64,000 nt of DNA from Lepus europaeus (GCF_033115175.1 NC_084835.1:27671858-27735857), one strand, 5' to 3'. Shown: positions 25,001-36,404, numbered from the stretch's first letter. Translations and numbers: made by a program. Notes: a model not told the origin generated them from the sequence alone.

Positions 25001-28000
25001 TGGAACAAGAAAGATCCCAAAACAAATATCAACTGGACGAGCTCTAAGCAATGTTGATCCTCTCAGAACAAGCATTTAAATAAAGTAGTGCACTAGATTT
25101 AACTTTGTCAGTGAAAAACAGTTTCAGTTAAAGTAGGTTTCACTGCACTAGTGAGACATACCTGAAAACCCCATCTTCATTAGTATCATATTCACCAGTT
25201 CTTTCACATGCTGTTTATTGTAGATATCCGGAATTAACAAAATACATCTATAATACTAAAAAAAGAACAAAATAACAAAAAGGCAAAGAGGATTAGCACT
25301 CAAATCCAATCAAGTCAAATCTCATCATACTTGTCTTTTTTAAAAATCTATTTATTTATTTGAAAGACAGAGCAATAAGACAGAGACAGAGACGGAGAGC
25401 TCTTTCATCTGTTGCTTCGATTTTCCACAACACTGCGACAGCCAAGTCAGGGCCAGGCCAAGTATGGCACGAGTGGCAGGGGGCTCAGCAGGAAGCTGGA
25501 TCAGGAGCAGAGCATCCAGGGCTTGAACCAGCACTGCGATACGGGATGCTGGCATTGCAAGCAGTGGCTTAAGTCACTACACCACAAAGCCAGCCCCTGA
25601 CCACACCTGTCTTTATTTAAAGGGCAGATAGATCGCTCTTCCATCTGCTGGTTTACTTCCCAAAAGCTTTCATCAGGCAGAGCCGGGTCAGGCTGAAGCT
25701 AGGAGTGTGGAACTCGACCCGGGTCTCTCATGTGGGAGACAGGAACCCAAGTACTTAAGCCATCACCTGCTGCCTCCCCAGGATGTGGATTAGTAGGAAA
25801 CAGGATTAGAAACAGCGCGAGAACTTGAACCAGGCACTCTGCTTTGGGGTGTGGGTGGCCCACGCAGTGATGTAACTGCTATGCCAAATGCCCACGCCTG
25901 TCCTCACAGAGGACCCTGGGGGAGACACGCAGTGATGCTTAGAGGCCCAGGATGAACGCTCAAACCTCTGTGCTGTCCTTTGGGTTTTACAAAGAAACAG
26001 AAAATGCAGAAGCTGTTGCCCCTTGGAAGTATCTGAAAGCTGTGCAATAAAAATTCAGGCGTCCGATGTGTCTGAGTGAGGTCCAGAGAAGAGGCGTGAA
26101 CGTGAGCAGGCTTGCCAACTTCCAAGCGGCAGAGACAGACACCAAAGAAACAGTCAGTTATGGTTGTCTTCTTAGACCTGTACCTATGAAACACAGGAAG
26201 TCTGCTCTCCTTATATTAATAAAAATTTAAAAAGAAGAAGAAGGAAAGAAACAGAGTAAGAAGAGAAGCACCAGAGGGCAATGGAGGGAAGACACTATCC
26301 CCAAACCTGCAGGCCCAGACTGCTGCGGGGGGCCCAGGTTACAAACAACTTGGTGATGTGCACTTGTACTGAGCAAGAGTCTTAAGGAAAAACCCAGTAG
26401 CTGGGAGTTCTGGCTCACCTTTAAATCTTTCAGGGGGATTTCCAGGTATTTTTGAATTGCATGAGACCATATTACTTCAATATCTGCCAGCACAGCAGTG
26501 AGGGAGCCCCCAGGTCCTGGGTGAATATTTAATTGGCCTCTTCGGATGGGCCAGTGAATGTTGTAACAGTCCAGCGGATTAACATACAAGGCCTAGAAAA
26601 GGACAACAGGAAGATGAACACATTACCAAAATGCTTAGGCTTTTCTGGATTCGCATCCAAAAACCTATGGCCAGAAGTTGTCAGTGACACCTGCAAAGTG
26701 TTCTGAACGTTCAGAGTGGAGTGATACTGTTCTGGGAGTCTGTGTGAGTATGTGGCCTCAAAGCAGGATCACAGAGCGCTAGGAAGCCACCAGAACTGGT
26801 GACAACATCAGAGAATTTTAGGAGAAAGGTCAGGCTTCTTACATAGCCTTATATAGAAGCTTCCTACCTCTTCTCCCACCAAATACTCAGGGTGATGAGA
26901 TGTATTTGTCCACTTATTTCCAGAACAGTGATCTAAAATTGCAGGTCGCATCTGCTTGTTGTAGGAGCGTGCCTGGAAATAAAGAAAATCATAAACTTAT
27001 CTGAACACACACAGGAGAAACAGGAAGAGTCCCCTTTTCTCCTCTCTCCCAGACACCAGATCCAGTGGCAAAGTTCAATCATAAAGCCATGATATTTAGC
27101 AATACACCGACAAAAGGATTCTCTTGTCCTCTTCCACAATCTTCATTTAAAAACAAAAGAAAAAGATTTACTCTATTTGAAAGGCAGAATTAGACACAGG
27201 GAAGAGACAGAGAGAGCCATCTTCCATCCACTGATTCACTCCCTAAATGGCCACAAAAGCCAGGGCTAGGCAAAGCCAAAGCCAGGAGCCTGGAACCCTA
27301 TCCAGGTATCCCACATAGGTAGCAAGGGGCCCAACCACTCAGGCCATCTTCCACTGTTTTCCCAGGTGAATCAGCAGGGAGATGGATCAGTACCCGTATG
27401 GGATGCTGATGCCACAGGCAGCAACTTAACCTGCTATTCCACAACACTGGCCCCACACCTTCATTTTTCAAATAAATGATTTATTTGAAAAGCACAGTGA
27501 CAGAGAGATATCTCCCATCCACTGGTTTACCTACTAAATGCACACAATAGCCAGGGTGGACTCAGCAGAAGCCAGAAGCCAAAAACTCCACCTGGATCAC
27601 CCACATGGGTGGCAGGAACCAAAGTCCTTGAGCCTCTTCCCACGCATATCAGCAGGACTGGGTAAGACGCTAAGGCAGGACTCAAACCCAGGCACTCCAA
27701 CAGGGGATGTGGGAGTCCCAAGGCACACCCCCACAACTATCCCAACACAATTTTCATCAGCACCCCCTCAATCATTTTAACACCTAGGCTGTGATTCACA
27801 GCCAGTCCAAAATTAGCACCACACTCTGCTTGAATCTGAATACAGATGTCTATATAATACAGACTCATTATATCTGCCTTCGTTTATTGAAGTGAAAAAA
27901 CACAGTAAGAATCCAGCCTCCTGCTGAGATCAGACACTTGGGGAAATGCGACCCTTCATCAAGCTGCCATGAGGACAGACTCTGATACACTTCGTGGCTT

Positions 28001-31000
28001 AGGAAGCACCTGTGACACTGATTCAGGTATCCTGTAAGTGGTCATACGGGGCCTTCCTTCTTTATAAGAAAATTCCACGCTGCATTCACATAGCACTACA
28101 GAGAGAACACGTGAATGGTGTCAGAAAACAACAGAGGTGCAGAAACAAATCCAAGAAAAAGCTGAGTGAACCTGCTCAGGGGACACAGGGATCCGCCTCG
28201 TGCCGTTCGACATTTTCTTAGACCATATTGCTTGATCCACCATTTTAAGGCCATTTTGTCTTTGTTCATTACTTTCAGGTTTCTGGGTGGGAAGATGGAA
28301 GGAGAAACAATAAAGAGAATTCAGCAACATCACAAAGCAATCTGACAAATCCATTACTGAACCCACCACTAGGAGTTGCTCCACTGTCAACCAGCAGCGC
28401 CTCCTGAACCTCTGTCAAATGCAGGAATCTTGAAGTCAAAAAGGAACCTTCGCTATAAACCAACTACATGGTCAACTACTGCATGGCCTTTGACTGGTCA
28501 AATTGTTCAAGGCACCCACGAAAGAACACCTTATCCTGTCTTCACCAAGTAGTTCAGAGACTCTTCCATAGCCCTATGGAATTCTGATGTTCACAACGTA
28601 GTATTTTATTCTGGTTAATCAAGTATTCGAGTCGGTGTGATACCATAAAGAACACACTCACAAGTACTTTCACAGAAATGTGATTTTCTTTTAATTTTTA
28701 TTCCTCAAATTTACTCCCTAAAGGAGGGAAATGCAGATCGAGAGACACAGAACGAACTGCAGGCTTCCTTGCAGGGAGGTAACACTTATGCTCTCGACTA
28801 GACGTAAGTGCAGCCTACTCGGTACACTGACAACGGGGCCCTGAGGCTGACCGCAGGGTGAGTGTCCCCGGGTGGATTTCACACTTTTGGAGGGATGTTT
28901 GAACAGTAAAAGTCTACGCAAACACTCCAACACCCCAAATAATGAACTCTGAACATTTCTGATATACTATGCTGAAGAACTCTCAACAAAGAATAATCAA
29001 TTAGTAGCAGAACTGCAGAAACAGTAAGTACTGGAAACTATCTTTGATGGAAAACTTGTAAACTAAAAGTAGATTAGGATGCACTATATCGCTTCTCAGC
29101 CTTTTGGCTAAGATCAAGTGTGTGTAGGATGCAATATAGAGATTTAACATCTACCACACAAAAAAATCTTCCTGATAACTACCATCTGCAAATCAGGATA
29201 AAGTAAGTATGTAACTTTTGCCTTGAAATTATAATTAGACCTAAGACTACAGTAAACGCTTTCTGTAGCAATGCACCTTGCTACCAGACTAAAATATCAG
29301 TTTGATTTAAATTGCAGGTATCCAGAAGAGAACACAGCACTCAGTTCATGAAGACCCGAACATCTCATTCCAAGTAACAAATCTGTCTTCTCCACAAAAG
29401 ATCACCCTCATCCACACTCATTTCACCCTAACGGCTTCAAAAACAAGTGGACTTAGTGTTTGTTATACGTAATTCCTGAACACCTAAAATCACTAACTTA
29501 GTTGAAAACTGTATTTGTAACTCGGAGTGATGCTACTGTTCAGCAGGGTAAAGCTCTGAAGATGCACATCCAGCTGCACTGGCCCTCCCGGGGGCCCGCC
29601 CCCAGGCCCTCCAGCTGCACTGGCCCTCCCGGGGGCCCGCCCCCAGGCCCTCCAGGGCTGGCTCACGTTCAGGCCTTCGCGCAGGAGCCAGCTATCTTTG
29701 TAGAGGGGCTGCCCCTGCTGTTTGTGTCTCCGTGCGATGACGTGAGGAACGCTGGCAGGCAGCGTGTCTGTGGCCCGGCCGATCCGCAAGGTGGTTGAAC
29801 CCGGGTGTATGACCACGATGAAGTTGCTCTGGATTTGCTGCAGATGTAAAACAGAGGTATATGCTCAAGGTACAGAGTGCATGGCTAACGGGTGACTCTA
29901 AGAAGTTACTTTCTCCTGCAACAGCTGTCAGACTGAAAGGTCTCAAAGTTAACTCTTGAAAAGGCAGTTCTTGAAGAGAGACCCCATCACTGTCTCTAAC
30001 TACATGCAAGCTCCTCGTGGACTTCTTATGTGCGCCCCATCTGACTCAGAATACACAGCTCACAAACATTTGCTTAAATGAATAAAACCAAATATTTGTT
30101 TAAATGAATAAAGTCAAGATTATCCAAAGCAAATTCACATATAATTACTGAGCATTTATGGGCCAGGTCCTGTGGGTACAATGGTGACCAGGACAAAGTC
30201 CCTGCCATCAAAGAATGTTCTGTTTACCAAGGAAGACAGTCAGACAAGGAATAAAAGAGTGTAGAGGAGGGGCTGGTGCTGTGGCATAGCAGGTAAAGCT
30301 GTCGCCTGCAGTGCCGGCATCCCATATGGGCACTGGTTCAAGTTCCGGCTGTTCCACTTCCAATCCAGCTTTCTGCTATGGCCTGGGAAGGCAGTAGAAG
30401 ACAGCCCAAGTCCTTGGGTCCCTGCACCCACGTGGGAGACCCTGAAGAAGCTCCTGGCTTCTGGCTCCTGGCTTCGAATTGGTCTAGCTCTGGCCATTGT
30501 GGCCATTTGGGGAGTGAAAAGTGGATGGAAGACCTCTCTCTCTCCCTCTGCCTCTCCTTCTCTGTAACTCTGAATTTGAAATAAATAAATACATCTTTAA
30601 AAAAAAGAGTGTAGAGGGGCCAGTGCGGTGGCGCAGCGGGTTAACACCCTGGTCTGAAGCGCCAGCATCCTATATGGGTGCTAATTCAAAACCTGGCTGC
30701 TCCACTTCGATCCAGCTCTCTGCTATGGCCTTTGAAAGCAGTGGAAGGTGGCCCAAGTCCTTGGGCCCCTGCACCTTCACGGGAGACCCGGAAGAAGCTC
30801 CTGGCTTCAGATTGGCACAGCTCTGGCCGTTGCGGCCAACTGGGGAATGAACCAGCAGATGAAAGGAACCCCACCCCCCACCCCACCGCCTCTCCTCTGT
30901 GTAACTCTTTCAAATAAATAAATTAATTTAAAAAAAAAGTGTAGAGAATACTATGTTCTCAATTTCACAAATATGAATGAACATAAACACAGCTGTTTAA

Positions 31001-34000
31001 AAAAAAAAAAAAGATTCCATGCCTCCACTGCAACTTTTCTGATTCTGAAACTCCAGGGAGAGGGCCTGGGATGGGAACCAGTGCTCGACGGCTACATGCA
31101 CGGCTCCTACATGGCCACTTCAGCTCCGTGAGCCACACAAGGGAAGCTGTGCTGCAGCAACTTGCCTATGGGCTTTCCACCGAGAGCGGCAGAGGGGGCT
31201 CCTACAATGCCTTTGCCGACAGGGAGGCCCCTGACTCCACAGCACCTGCGCTACCCTGCCTCAGAGCTACAGCTGCATCTTCTTGGCCAAGTTGCAGAGG
31301 CCAATAAGTGGAGACCCTCCAAGACCCCGCCTCATTCCAGCACCATCTCCTCCCCAGTCTTTTTTTTTTTTTTGACAGGCAGAGTAGACAGTGAGAGAGA
31401 GAGAGAGACAGAGAGAAAGGTCTTCCTTTGCCGTTGGTTCACCCTCCAATGGCTGCCGTGGCCGGCGCACTGCGGCAGGGGCACTGCGCTGATCCGAAGG
31501 CAGGAGCCAGGTGCTTCTCCTGGTCTCCCATGGGGTGCAGGGCCCAAGCACTTGGGCCATCCTCCACTGCACTTCCGGGCCACAGCAGAGAGCTGGCCTG
31601 GAATAGGGGTGCCCCGACCAGGACAGAATCCGGCGTGCCAGCGCTGCAGGCGGAGGATTAGCCTATTGAGCCACGGCGCCGGCCCCCCAATCCAGATTTG
31701 TTTTGACTTCTTTGCTACTTTGCAGCCTGCACAAGGACAACTTCCCTTTGCCTGCAGTGCTGGGTCCGCCTGCTGAATCTCAGTCTGAGACCAGGTTTGC
31801 TGGCCTGTCCACAGCTCACTGTCACAGCGTTCCTTCCTTTCAGGACACGGTCACTCTTGTTATCACCTGCCCTCCCAACACACGAGAAACTTCCTGTGCA
31901 AAGAGACCACTTTCATCTTGGTCACGGCTCCTGTGGGGAACCACAGGCTGGCCACCTGTGAGAACCTCCTCATCTGCATAGCTTGCAGCAGTCGGTCGAC
32001 CACAAGGCCCACGAAAACAGCCAGGTGAAACAGATGAAACAGAATGGACTCTGCATAAACAACTAGGAGGAACCCGGTGAAACAGATGAAGTTGAGGCAG
32101 GACGGACTCTGCATAGACAACTAGGAAGAACCAGGTGAAACAGATGAACTTTCGACCTGAGACTATACGCGCCCTTTCATCTGATTGGACGATACCAGCG
32201 TGAACTGCACGTGAAGAGAGCCGCTACTGGCTGTGGAGCGGATGCTCCACGGGACTTGGGGTATAAAGAGACATTGGGAATTGGGCTTGCAGCTCCTCCT
32301 TCTCTTCCCCCACTCCTTCCTTCTGCCCCCACAAGTAAAAGTTCCTTGAGAACCGAGAAACAGTGACCGTGTCGTGACTATGTTGGACCCTCGCTGGCGA
32401 GGGTCCGACAGCTCCAACCCAGCAGATGGAGCGCGGGAGCCTCGGAGGTGCTCACTGGATGATGTGGCCAGCTGTCATGTGGCAAGGTGCACCTGCACGG
32501 TGCTGCCCAGGCTTTTCTGTGCTATGGCAGACACTCGTCCAACAGCCAGGGGTATGCAGACGACGCGGCCCACCCCTGGGGACACCGGTACTCTGTGGAT
32601 GGTGCACAGGCTACAGCCCGCTGACAGCGGTACTGACAGCGGTCTCCCACAGTGTGTCTTTTATAATGACACCCTCAAGTCTGTTTTGATGTACTAGGAA
32701 AAACCAGCCAGTATACACCACACAACAATTCCGATGCATCATCGCTTAGGGAAGAGTGAGCAAAAAAGTTACCGAGCAGAGAGCAGTGCGGATGCCACAG
32801 AAGCCAAGGAAAAGCCGACCAACTGAAGTCAGAGAAACGCTGCCACCAGGGTCAAGGTCCAGGCTCCGGACTCACAAACCTGGCTGCAAACTCTGACTGC
32901 CCAGTGCCTTGCTCTGGAGGAAGTCCCTGCCTTGCAGAATCTCGCTGAAAATTAAATGAATGGGGGCCGGCGCTGTGGTGTAGTGGGTAAAGCTGCTGCC
33001 TGAAGTGCCGGCATCCCATAAATGTGCCGGTTCAAGACCTGGCTGCTCCACTTCCGATCCAGCTCTCTGCTGTGGCCTGGGAAGGCAGTGGAGGATGGCC
33101 CAAGTGCTTGGGCCTCTGCACCTGCATGGGAGACCCGGAGGAAGCTCCTGGCTCCTGGTTTTGGATCGACGTAGCTCTGGCCGTTGCAGATAATTGGAGA
33201 GTGAACCAACGGATGGAAGACCCCCCCCCCCCTTCTCTCTGTGTAACTCTTTCAAATAAATAAATAAATCTTAAAAAAAAAGAAAATTAAATGAGTGAAT
33301 CACGGGGCTCAGAGCCAGGCACCAGCAAGCACGCAGGGAACGCTGGTTCTTAGTACAGTTAAGCCTTCCACATTTTGCCACTGCTTTCAGAAGGGGCCAG
33401 GCTTGGGCTTCCTAGAACCACCACCCCACCCCACCCCCAACCTGGCCCTGGTGAAGATGGCCAACCTTTTTTTTTTTTTAAAAAAAAAAAAAAGAATTAT
33501 TTTTATTTATTTGAAAGAGTTACAGAGAGAGGTAGATCCAGAGAGAGAGAGGTCTTCCATTCCACTGGTTCACCCCCCCAAATGACCGCAATGGCCAGAG
33601 CTGAGCTGATCCGAAGCCAGGAGCCAGGACCTTCTTCCAGGTCTCCCTCATGGGTGCAGGGTCCCAAGCACTTGGACCATCTTCCACTGCCTTCTCAGGC
33701 CATAGCAGAGAGCTGGATCGGAAGAGGAGCACCGGGACTGAAACCGGTGCCCATATGGGATGCCGGCACTGCAGGCTGGGGTTTTAATCCGCTGTGCCAC
33801 AGCGCCGGCCCCATACCACCAACCTTCCTCCTCACTTCCAGACACCCCATCCAGCCGCTGGGCCTCCAACACGTTGTGGCCTCTCGTGATCCAAGTCTCC
33901 TCCACGCTGGAGACTTCCCTCTGCCCCCGGCTAACTCCTACCCACCTTCTGGAGCAGCCCGAGGTCACCTCCTTGGAAAACACCCTCACTCACTGCTTTG

Positions 34001-34828
34001 TGGGCCCGACAGCTCCGTCCATCCTCCGAATGAGCCGTTCTGCACCAGGGGGCTCTGACACCCGCTGCCCCTAGGGGCAGGCCCTGACAAGCGCGCCCTG
34101 CAATCATTCAGCCCGCCCCTTCCAACAGGTGGGCGGAGAGCCCAGGTGGGGCAGCAGCAACCACCAAAGGACCCTCGGGGAGCCAGGCAACCCGCTGGGC
34201 GCTCTACAGATACCATCCTTACCCGCCTAAGGGCCAGGGGGCTGGCTCAGAGCTGTGGGCACGCGCCGCCTCCATGCCTTCTGGGAGCTGCACACTGCCT
34301 TGGCCTGTTTTCCTGTGTGTTCCTCACAGATCAGTAAGCGCCTACCTACAGACATCAGTCAAGGTCGTCTGCCTGCCATGCCACTCTGAAAAATTTTTCG
34401 GGTTTGCCTTAATTTTGTTGTCTTGACACAAAAGCTCCTAAAACCTATTTAGCTCTTAATGCCTATTTCCTTGCTTCCAAGCTGGAAGTTTTTTCTTTTC
34501 TCTGAGGCGTCCTTGGCAAAGGAAAAAGCCTCACCTTGGAACCAGCCCTTCGAAGTATCAGCCGCAGCGCTCTCCTGCGGCCCCGGCCACGACCACCACC
34601 GACACCACCCTCCGCTGCTGGGGCCCGCAAGGAATGGACGCGCTGCCCGGCGCGGCCGGAAGCGGAGGACCCAGGCCGAACCCAGACCCGCCCCCGGCAC
34701 CGCACCTCCTGCAGCGACTCGGGCACCAGCGCGGGCACGATGGGTCGCTTCACGCCGCGCTGCTCCTTCTCCTTCTCCCCGCCCTTCTCTTTCCCGTTCT
34801 CCGCGTCTCCCTTCTCGGCCTGGGTCAT
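19032..34828 (-). CDS. ACTR8: Actin-related protein 8 (INO80 complex subunit), 13 coding exons, 624 aa
   Basis: ARP8 is a nuclear actin-related protein of the INO80 remodeller that, with actin and ARP4, binds the HSA region of INO80 and contacts nucleosomes and linker DNA. Exons in transcript order are 34828-34706, 29837-29667, 28282-28172, 26972-26868, 26592-26419, 25255-25162, 24974-24842, 23714-23561, 22506-22411, 21968-21828, 21012-20748, 20047-19884 and 19175-19032. They join into exactly 624 codons plus TGA, the human length as I recall. The N terminus is a charged tail (MTQAEKGDAENGKEKGG...). Actin-fold landmarks are the phosphate-1 loop HPGSTTLRIG (about 52-61), phosphate-2 loop IVDVGDQKTS (about 281-290) and ILVVGGGLM (about 535-543). 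The protein ends RAAFVW. Residues from about 435 to 510, in exon 11, are the low-complexity acidic insert known for ARP8. Start: an upstream in-frame GTG is ignored because the ATG at 34828 matches human. Confidence 0.97.
20663..20684. repeat. Poly-C run of 22
   Basis: An uninterrupted run of C in ACTR8 intron 11, about 63 bases downstream of the exon 11 donor in the transcript, where it reads as poly-G. Confidence 0.9.
20748..21012 (-). CDS. ACTR8: ACTR8 exon 11, ARP8-specific insertion
   Basis: This is the largest coding exon (88 codons plus one base), running from SAKATADRKSASK to ILHSIDCC. It carries the polar, acidic ARP8 insertion (for example ERLHSQEVDLGPSQGD) before the fold resumes with ALTALMSRKTAVSLFEGKA. 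Its acceptor ends in AAG rather than CAG or TAG, and the previous donor is the weak CAG|GTCCGC at 21827. Confidence 0.93.
23046..23325 (+). mobile_element. C-SINE, old (ACTR8 intron 8)
   Basis: Diverged sense copy: GGGGGCAGGCGTTCAGCCTC to CTCTTAAATGAGTAAAAAGT. Confidence 0.65.
25336..25598 (-). mobile_element. C-SINE (ACTR8 intron 5)
   Basis: Antisense: ATTTATTTGAAAGACAGAGC to ACACCACAAAGCCAGCCCCT. Confidence 0.85.
25611..25895 (-). mobile_element. C-SINE, old
   Basis: Antisense, directly behind the previous copy: CTTTATTTAAAGGGCAGATA to TATGCCAAATGCCCACGCC. Confidence 0.75.
27147..27455 (-). mobile_element. C-SINE (ACTR8 intron 3)
   Basis: Antisense copy with CTTCATTT on both sides (27141-27148 and about 27459-27466); ends CCACAACACTGGCCCC. 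Confidence 0.85.
27467..27748 (-). mobile_element. C-SINE, old
   Basis: Antisense: ATGATTTATTTGAAAAGCAC through CTCCCATCCACTGGTTTACC. Immediately follows the copy at 27147-27455. Confidence 0.7.
29088..29124 (+). pseudogene. Truncated U2 snRNA retropseudogene
   Basis: ATCGCTTCTCAGCC followed by TTTTGGCTAAGATCAAGTGT matches the first 33 or so bases of U2 snRNA with one change (A for G in the CTCGGCC region). It is flanked by near-identical 13-base repeats (29075-29087 and 29125-29137, TAGGATGCAnTAT). It has only the 5' end of U2, so it cannot function. The target-site duplications indicate LINE-1-mediated insertion. It lies in ACTR8 intron 2-3 territory (between exons 3 and 2). Confidence 0.88.
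29570..29651. repeat. Perfect 41-bp tandem duplication beside ACTR8 exon 2
   Basis: Two identical 41-base GC-rich units (29570-29610 and 29611-29651), each starting CCAGCTGCACTGGCCCTCCC. In the transcript they begin 16 bases after the exon 2 donor. Confidence 0.95.
29667..29837 (-). CDS. ACTR8: ACTR8 exon 2, first actin-fold strand pair
   Basis: The exon has 57 codons, QIQSNFIVVIHPGSTTLRIG through SWLLREGLN, and includes the phosphate-1 loop. Sixteen bases into the following intron (lower coordinates) begins a perfect 41-bp tandem duplication. Confidence 0.95.
30150..30235 (+). repeat. MIR/L2-like fragment
   Basis: ACTGAGCATTTATGGGCCAG and the following GTGACCAGGACAAAGTCC look like an old MIR or L2 3' fragment. 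Family is uncertain. Confidence 0.4.
30267..30605 (+). mobile_element. C-SINE, first of a stacked pair (ACTR8 intron 1)
   Basis: Full-length sense copy, GGGGCTGGTGCTGTGGCATA to AAATAAATAAATACATCTTT. Flanked by AGAGTGTAGAG at 30256-30266 and 30606-30616. Confidence 0.92.
30617..30937 (+). mobile_element. C-SINE, second of a stacked pair
   Basis: Full-length sense copy, GGGCCAGTGCGGTGGCGCAG onward. The same target text (AGTGTAGAG) recurs after it at 30938-30946. Confidence 0.92.
31360..31687 (-). mobile_element. C-SINE, young subtype
   Basis: Antisense: T-run, GACAGGCAGAGTAGACAGTG, CTTTGCCGTTGGTTCACCCT, ending CCACGGCGCCGGCCCC. Confidence 0.92.
31932..32410 (+). mobile_element. Solo LTR of an endogenous retrovirus, copy A (ACTR8 intron 1)
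   Basis: This is a 479-base TG...CA unit with GCTCC direct repeats on both sides (31927-31931 and 32411-32415) and no internal retroviral genes. In this orientation it has a GGTATAAAGAGA TATA region near 32263 and about 2.5 internal repeats of a 60-base unit (GGTGAAACAGATGAA...). It closely matches copy B at 57595-58089 in the opposite orientation. High similarity between copies points to a fairly recent, lagomorph-level insertion. It is a fossil LTR. Confidence 0.82.
32962..33281 (+). mobile_element. C-SINE
   Basis: Full-length sense copy flanked by GAAAATTAAATGA (32947-32959 and about 33282-33294). Contains a C-run of about 10 near 33221. Confidence 0.93.
33468..33812 (-). mobile_element. 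C-SINE
   Basis: Antisense: T-run then A-run, TTATTTGAAAGAGTTACAGA, ending TGCCACAGCGCCGGCCCC. Confidence 0.9.
34706..34828 (-). CDS. ACTR8: ACTR8 exon 1
   Basis: The exon has 41 codons from MTQAEKGD to VPESLQE, a Lys/Glu-rich tail that leads into the actin fold, followed by the donor GTGCGG. It is CpG-rich. Confidence 0.95.
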
Positions 34829-35020
34829 TGTCGCCACAGACGCCCAGCAGCCTCTCTACTCAATGCCGCCACTGCTGCGACCGCCTGGGCGGAAGAACCA
34901 TGGCGCACGCGCGGCCTCGCGGCTGGCTGCCCACAACCAAGATGGCCGCCATGGGCTCAGCCCCAGAGAATTCTGGGACGCGGTAGGGGCGGGGCGGGGC
35001 GGGACTGTGGATGAGCAACG
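34829..35020 (-). promoter_or_regulatory. ACTR8: ACTR8 CpG promoter and 5' UTR
   Basis: GC-rich sequence upstream of the ACTR8 ATG contains an NRF1-like palindrome GCGCACGCGC (about 34901-34910). A YY1-type core sits within CAAGATGGCCGCCATG (about 34938-34953), and GGGGCGGGGCGGGGCGGG GC boxes lie at about 34987-35004. There is no TATA box. This is typical of a housekeeping gene. The functional reading is inference from motifs. Confidence 0.65.
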
Positions 35021-35377
35021 CTGCTGTGATGGGTGGGGGCTGTAGGACCATACGGTGTCTTCCAGCTTCCAGACGCTGCGCGGACTCTCAGGCCAGCTGA
35101 GGCTTCGCTGGTCGTGCTCAGTCCGGTCCCTGACGTCGGGATTCTTTGGGGAGGTCTTGCGCTGACGTTATTCAGTTTGATGGCTGTCATTCTGAAGAAT
35201 CCTGCCGTTCTGACGGTCCAACTCCCTCTGGGTGTCTACACTCGGATGTGCAAGGCTCTTGTGCCCTTCCCATGCCCACTATCTCAGCAAATCATTTTGC
35301 CTGTACACTTGCTCACAGCTTCGGCGTTCAATGAACAGCAAATCCTGCAGTGTCAGGAATAGATCTCGAGTTCACCC

Positions 35378-35530
35378 ACGCCTTGGGCCCCTGCCCCCAG
35401 TGTGGGAGACTCCCATGGAGTTCATGGCTCCTGACTTCAGTCTGGCCCAGCCTTGGCTGTTGCAGCCATTTGGGGAGTGAACCAGCAGACACAAGACCTT
35501 TCCCTGTCATTCTGCCTTTCAAATAAATGA
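35378..35530 (+). mobile_element. C-SINE, 5'-truncated, upstream of ACTR8
   Basis: Only the 3' half: CCTTGGGCCCCTGCCCCC to TGCCTTTCAAATAAATGAAG. Confidence 0.8.
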
Positions 35531-36092
35531 AGAGAGGGAGCTCATCTACCCAGGGCTGTCGGGGCCAGCTGAGCTGGGATGCAAGCCCCATCTGGCACGA
35601 GGGTGGCAGGGTCAGCACTGGCAGGCAGCCCGCGTCAGAAGCGGGGAATCATACCCAGGAACTCTGGTGTGGGATGCCTGCTTACCGGCTGAATGCCTGG
35701 TGCTCCGGCTGCATTTCTCATTTTACCTCATACCATCCCCAGCCCCGTTTCCCGGGCATTTCCAGCTATGGCTTCCTCCCCCCTAGCCCCCATCTCAAGT
35801 ATGCAAGCCCCTCTCATGACCCGGCCCTTGCACTTGCTGTTGATTTTGCCTTGGGTTCTCTTCCCTGGGCCGGGTCATCCTCACCCCGTGTGTCTCAACT
35901 CAGAACGTCACCTTAGGCGCCCAGTTGTCCTTTGGAGCACAAAGGAAGCTTTGGTCTGTATATGGCCTGCCTGCTCACTGTTCCCTGCACCAGAATGCCA
36001 GTCCCACGAGGAGTTACCTTCAGCACTGGGAGGTGGCTAGTAAGCATTTTTTGATTAACTATTGCTGACTAAAGAATTCTTTGAAGTAGGAA

Positions 36093-36403
36093 TTTTTTTA
36101 AAAAAGATTTATTTGAAAGGCAGTGACAGAGGGGAGGGAGAGAGAATGAGACAGTCTTCCATCCACTCATTCACTCCCCAGATGGCTGGAGCTGAGCCGA
36201 TCCAAACCCAAGAGCCAGGAGCTTCTTCCAGGTCTCCCACGTGGGCGCAGGGAACCAAGGACTTGGGCCATCTTCCGCTGCTTTCTCAGGCCATTAGCAG
36301 ACAGCTGGATCAGAAGTGGGGCAGCCGAAACTTGAAGTGACAGCCACATGGGACGCCAGCACTGCAGGCAGTGGCCTTACCTGCTTTGCTGCAGCCACTG
36401 GCC
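36093..36403 (-). mobile_element. C-SINE
   Basis: Antisense, flanked by AAGTAGGAATTT (36084-36095 and 36405-36416). Confidence 0.9.
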
Positions 36404-36404
36404 T

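Noticed and set aside
31162-31776. A 204-codon open frame in ACTR8 intron 1
   Set aside because: Its second half is the antisense C-SINE at 31360-31687, and no protein family is recognisable.
34826-34837. Upstream in-frame start for ACTR8 giving an extra V/M-A-T
   Set aside because: The upstream codon is GTG. The ATG at 34828 gives exactly the human N terminus MTQAEKGD and the 624-residue length.
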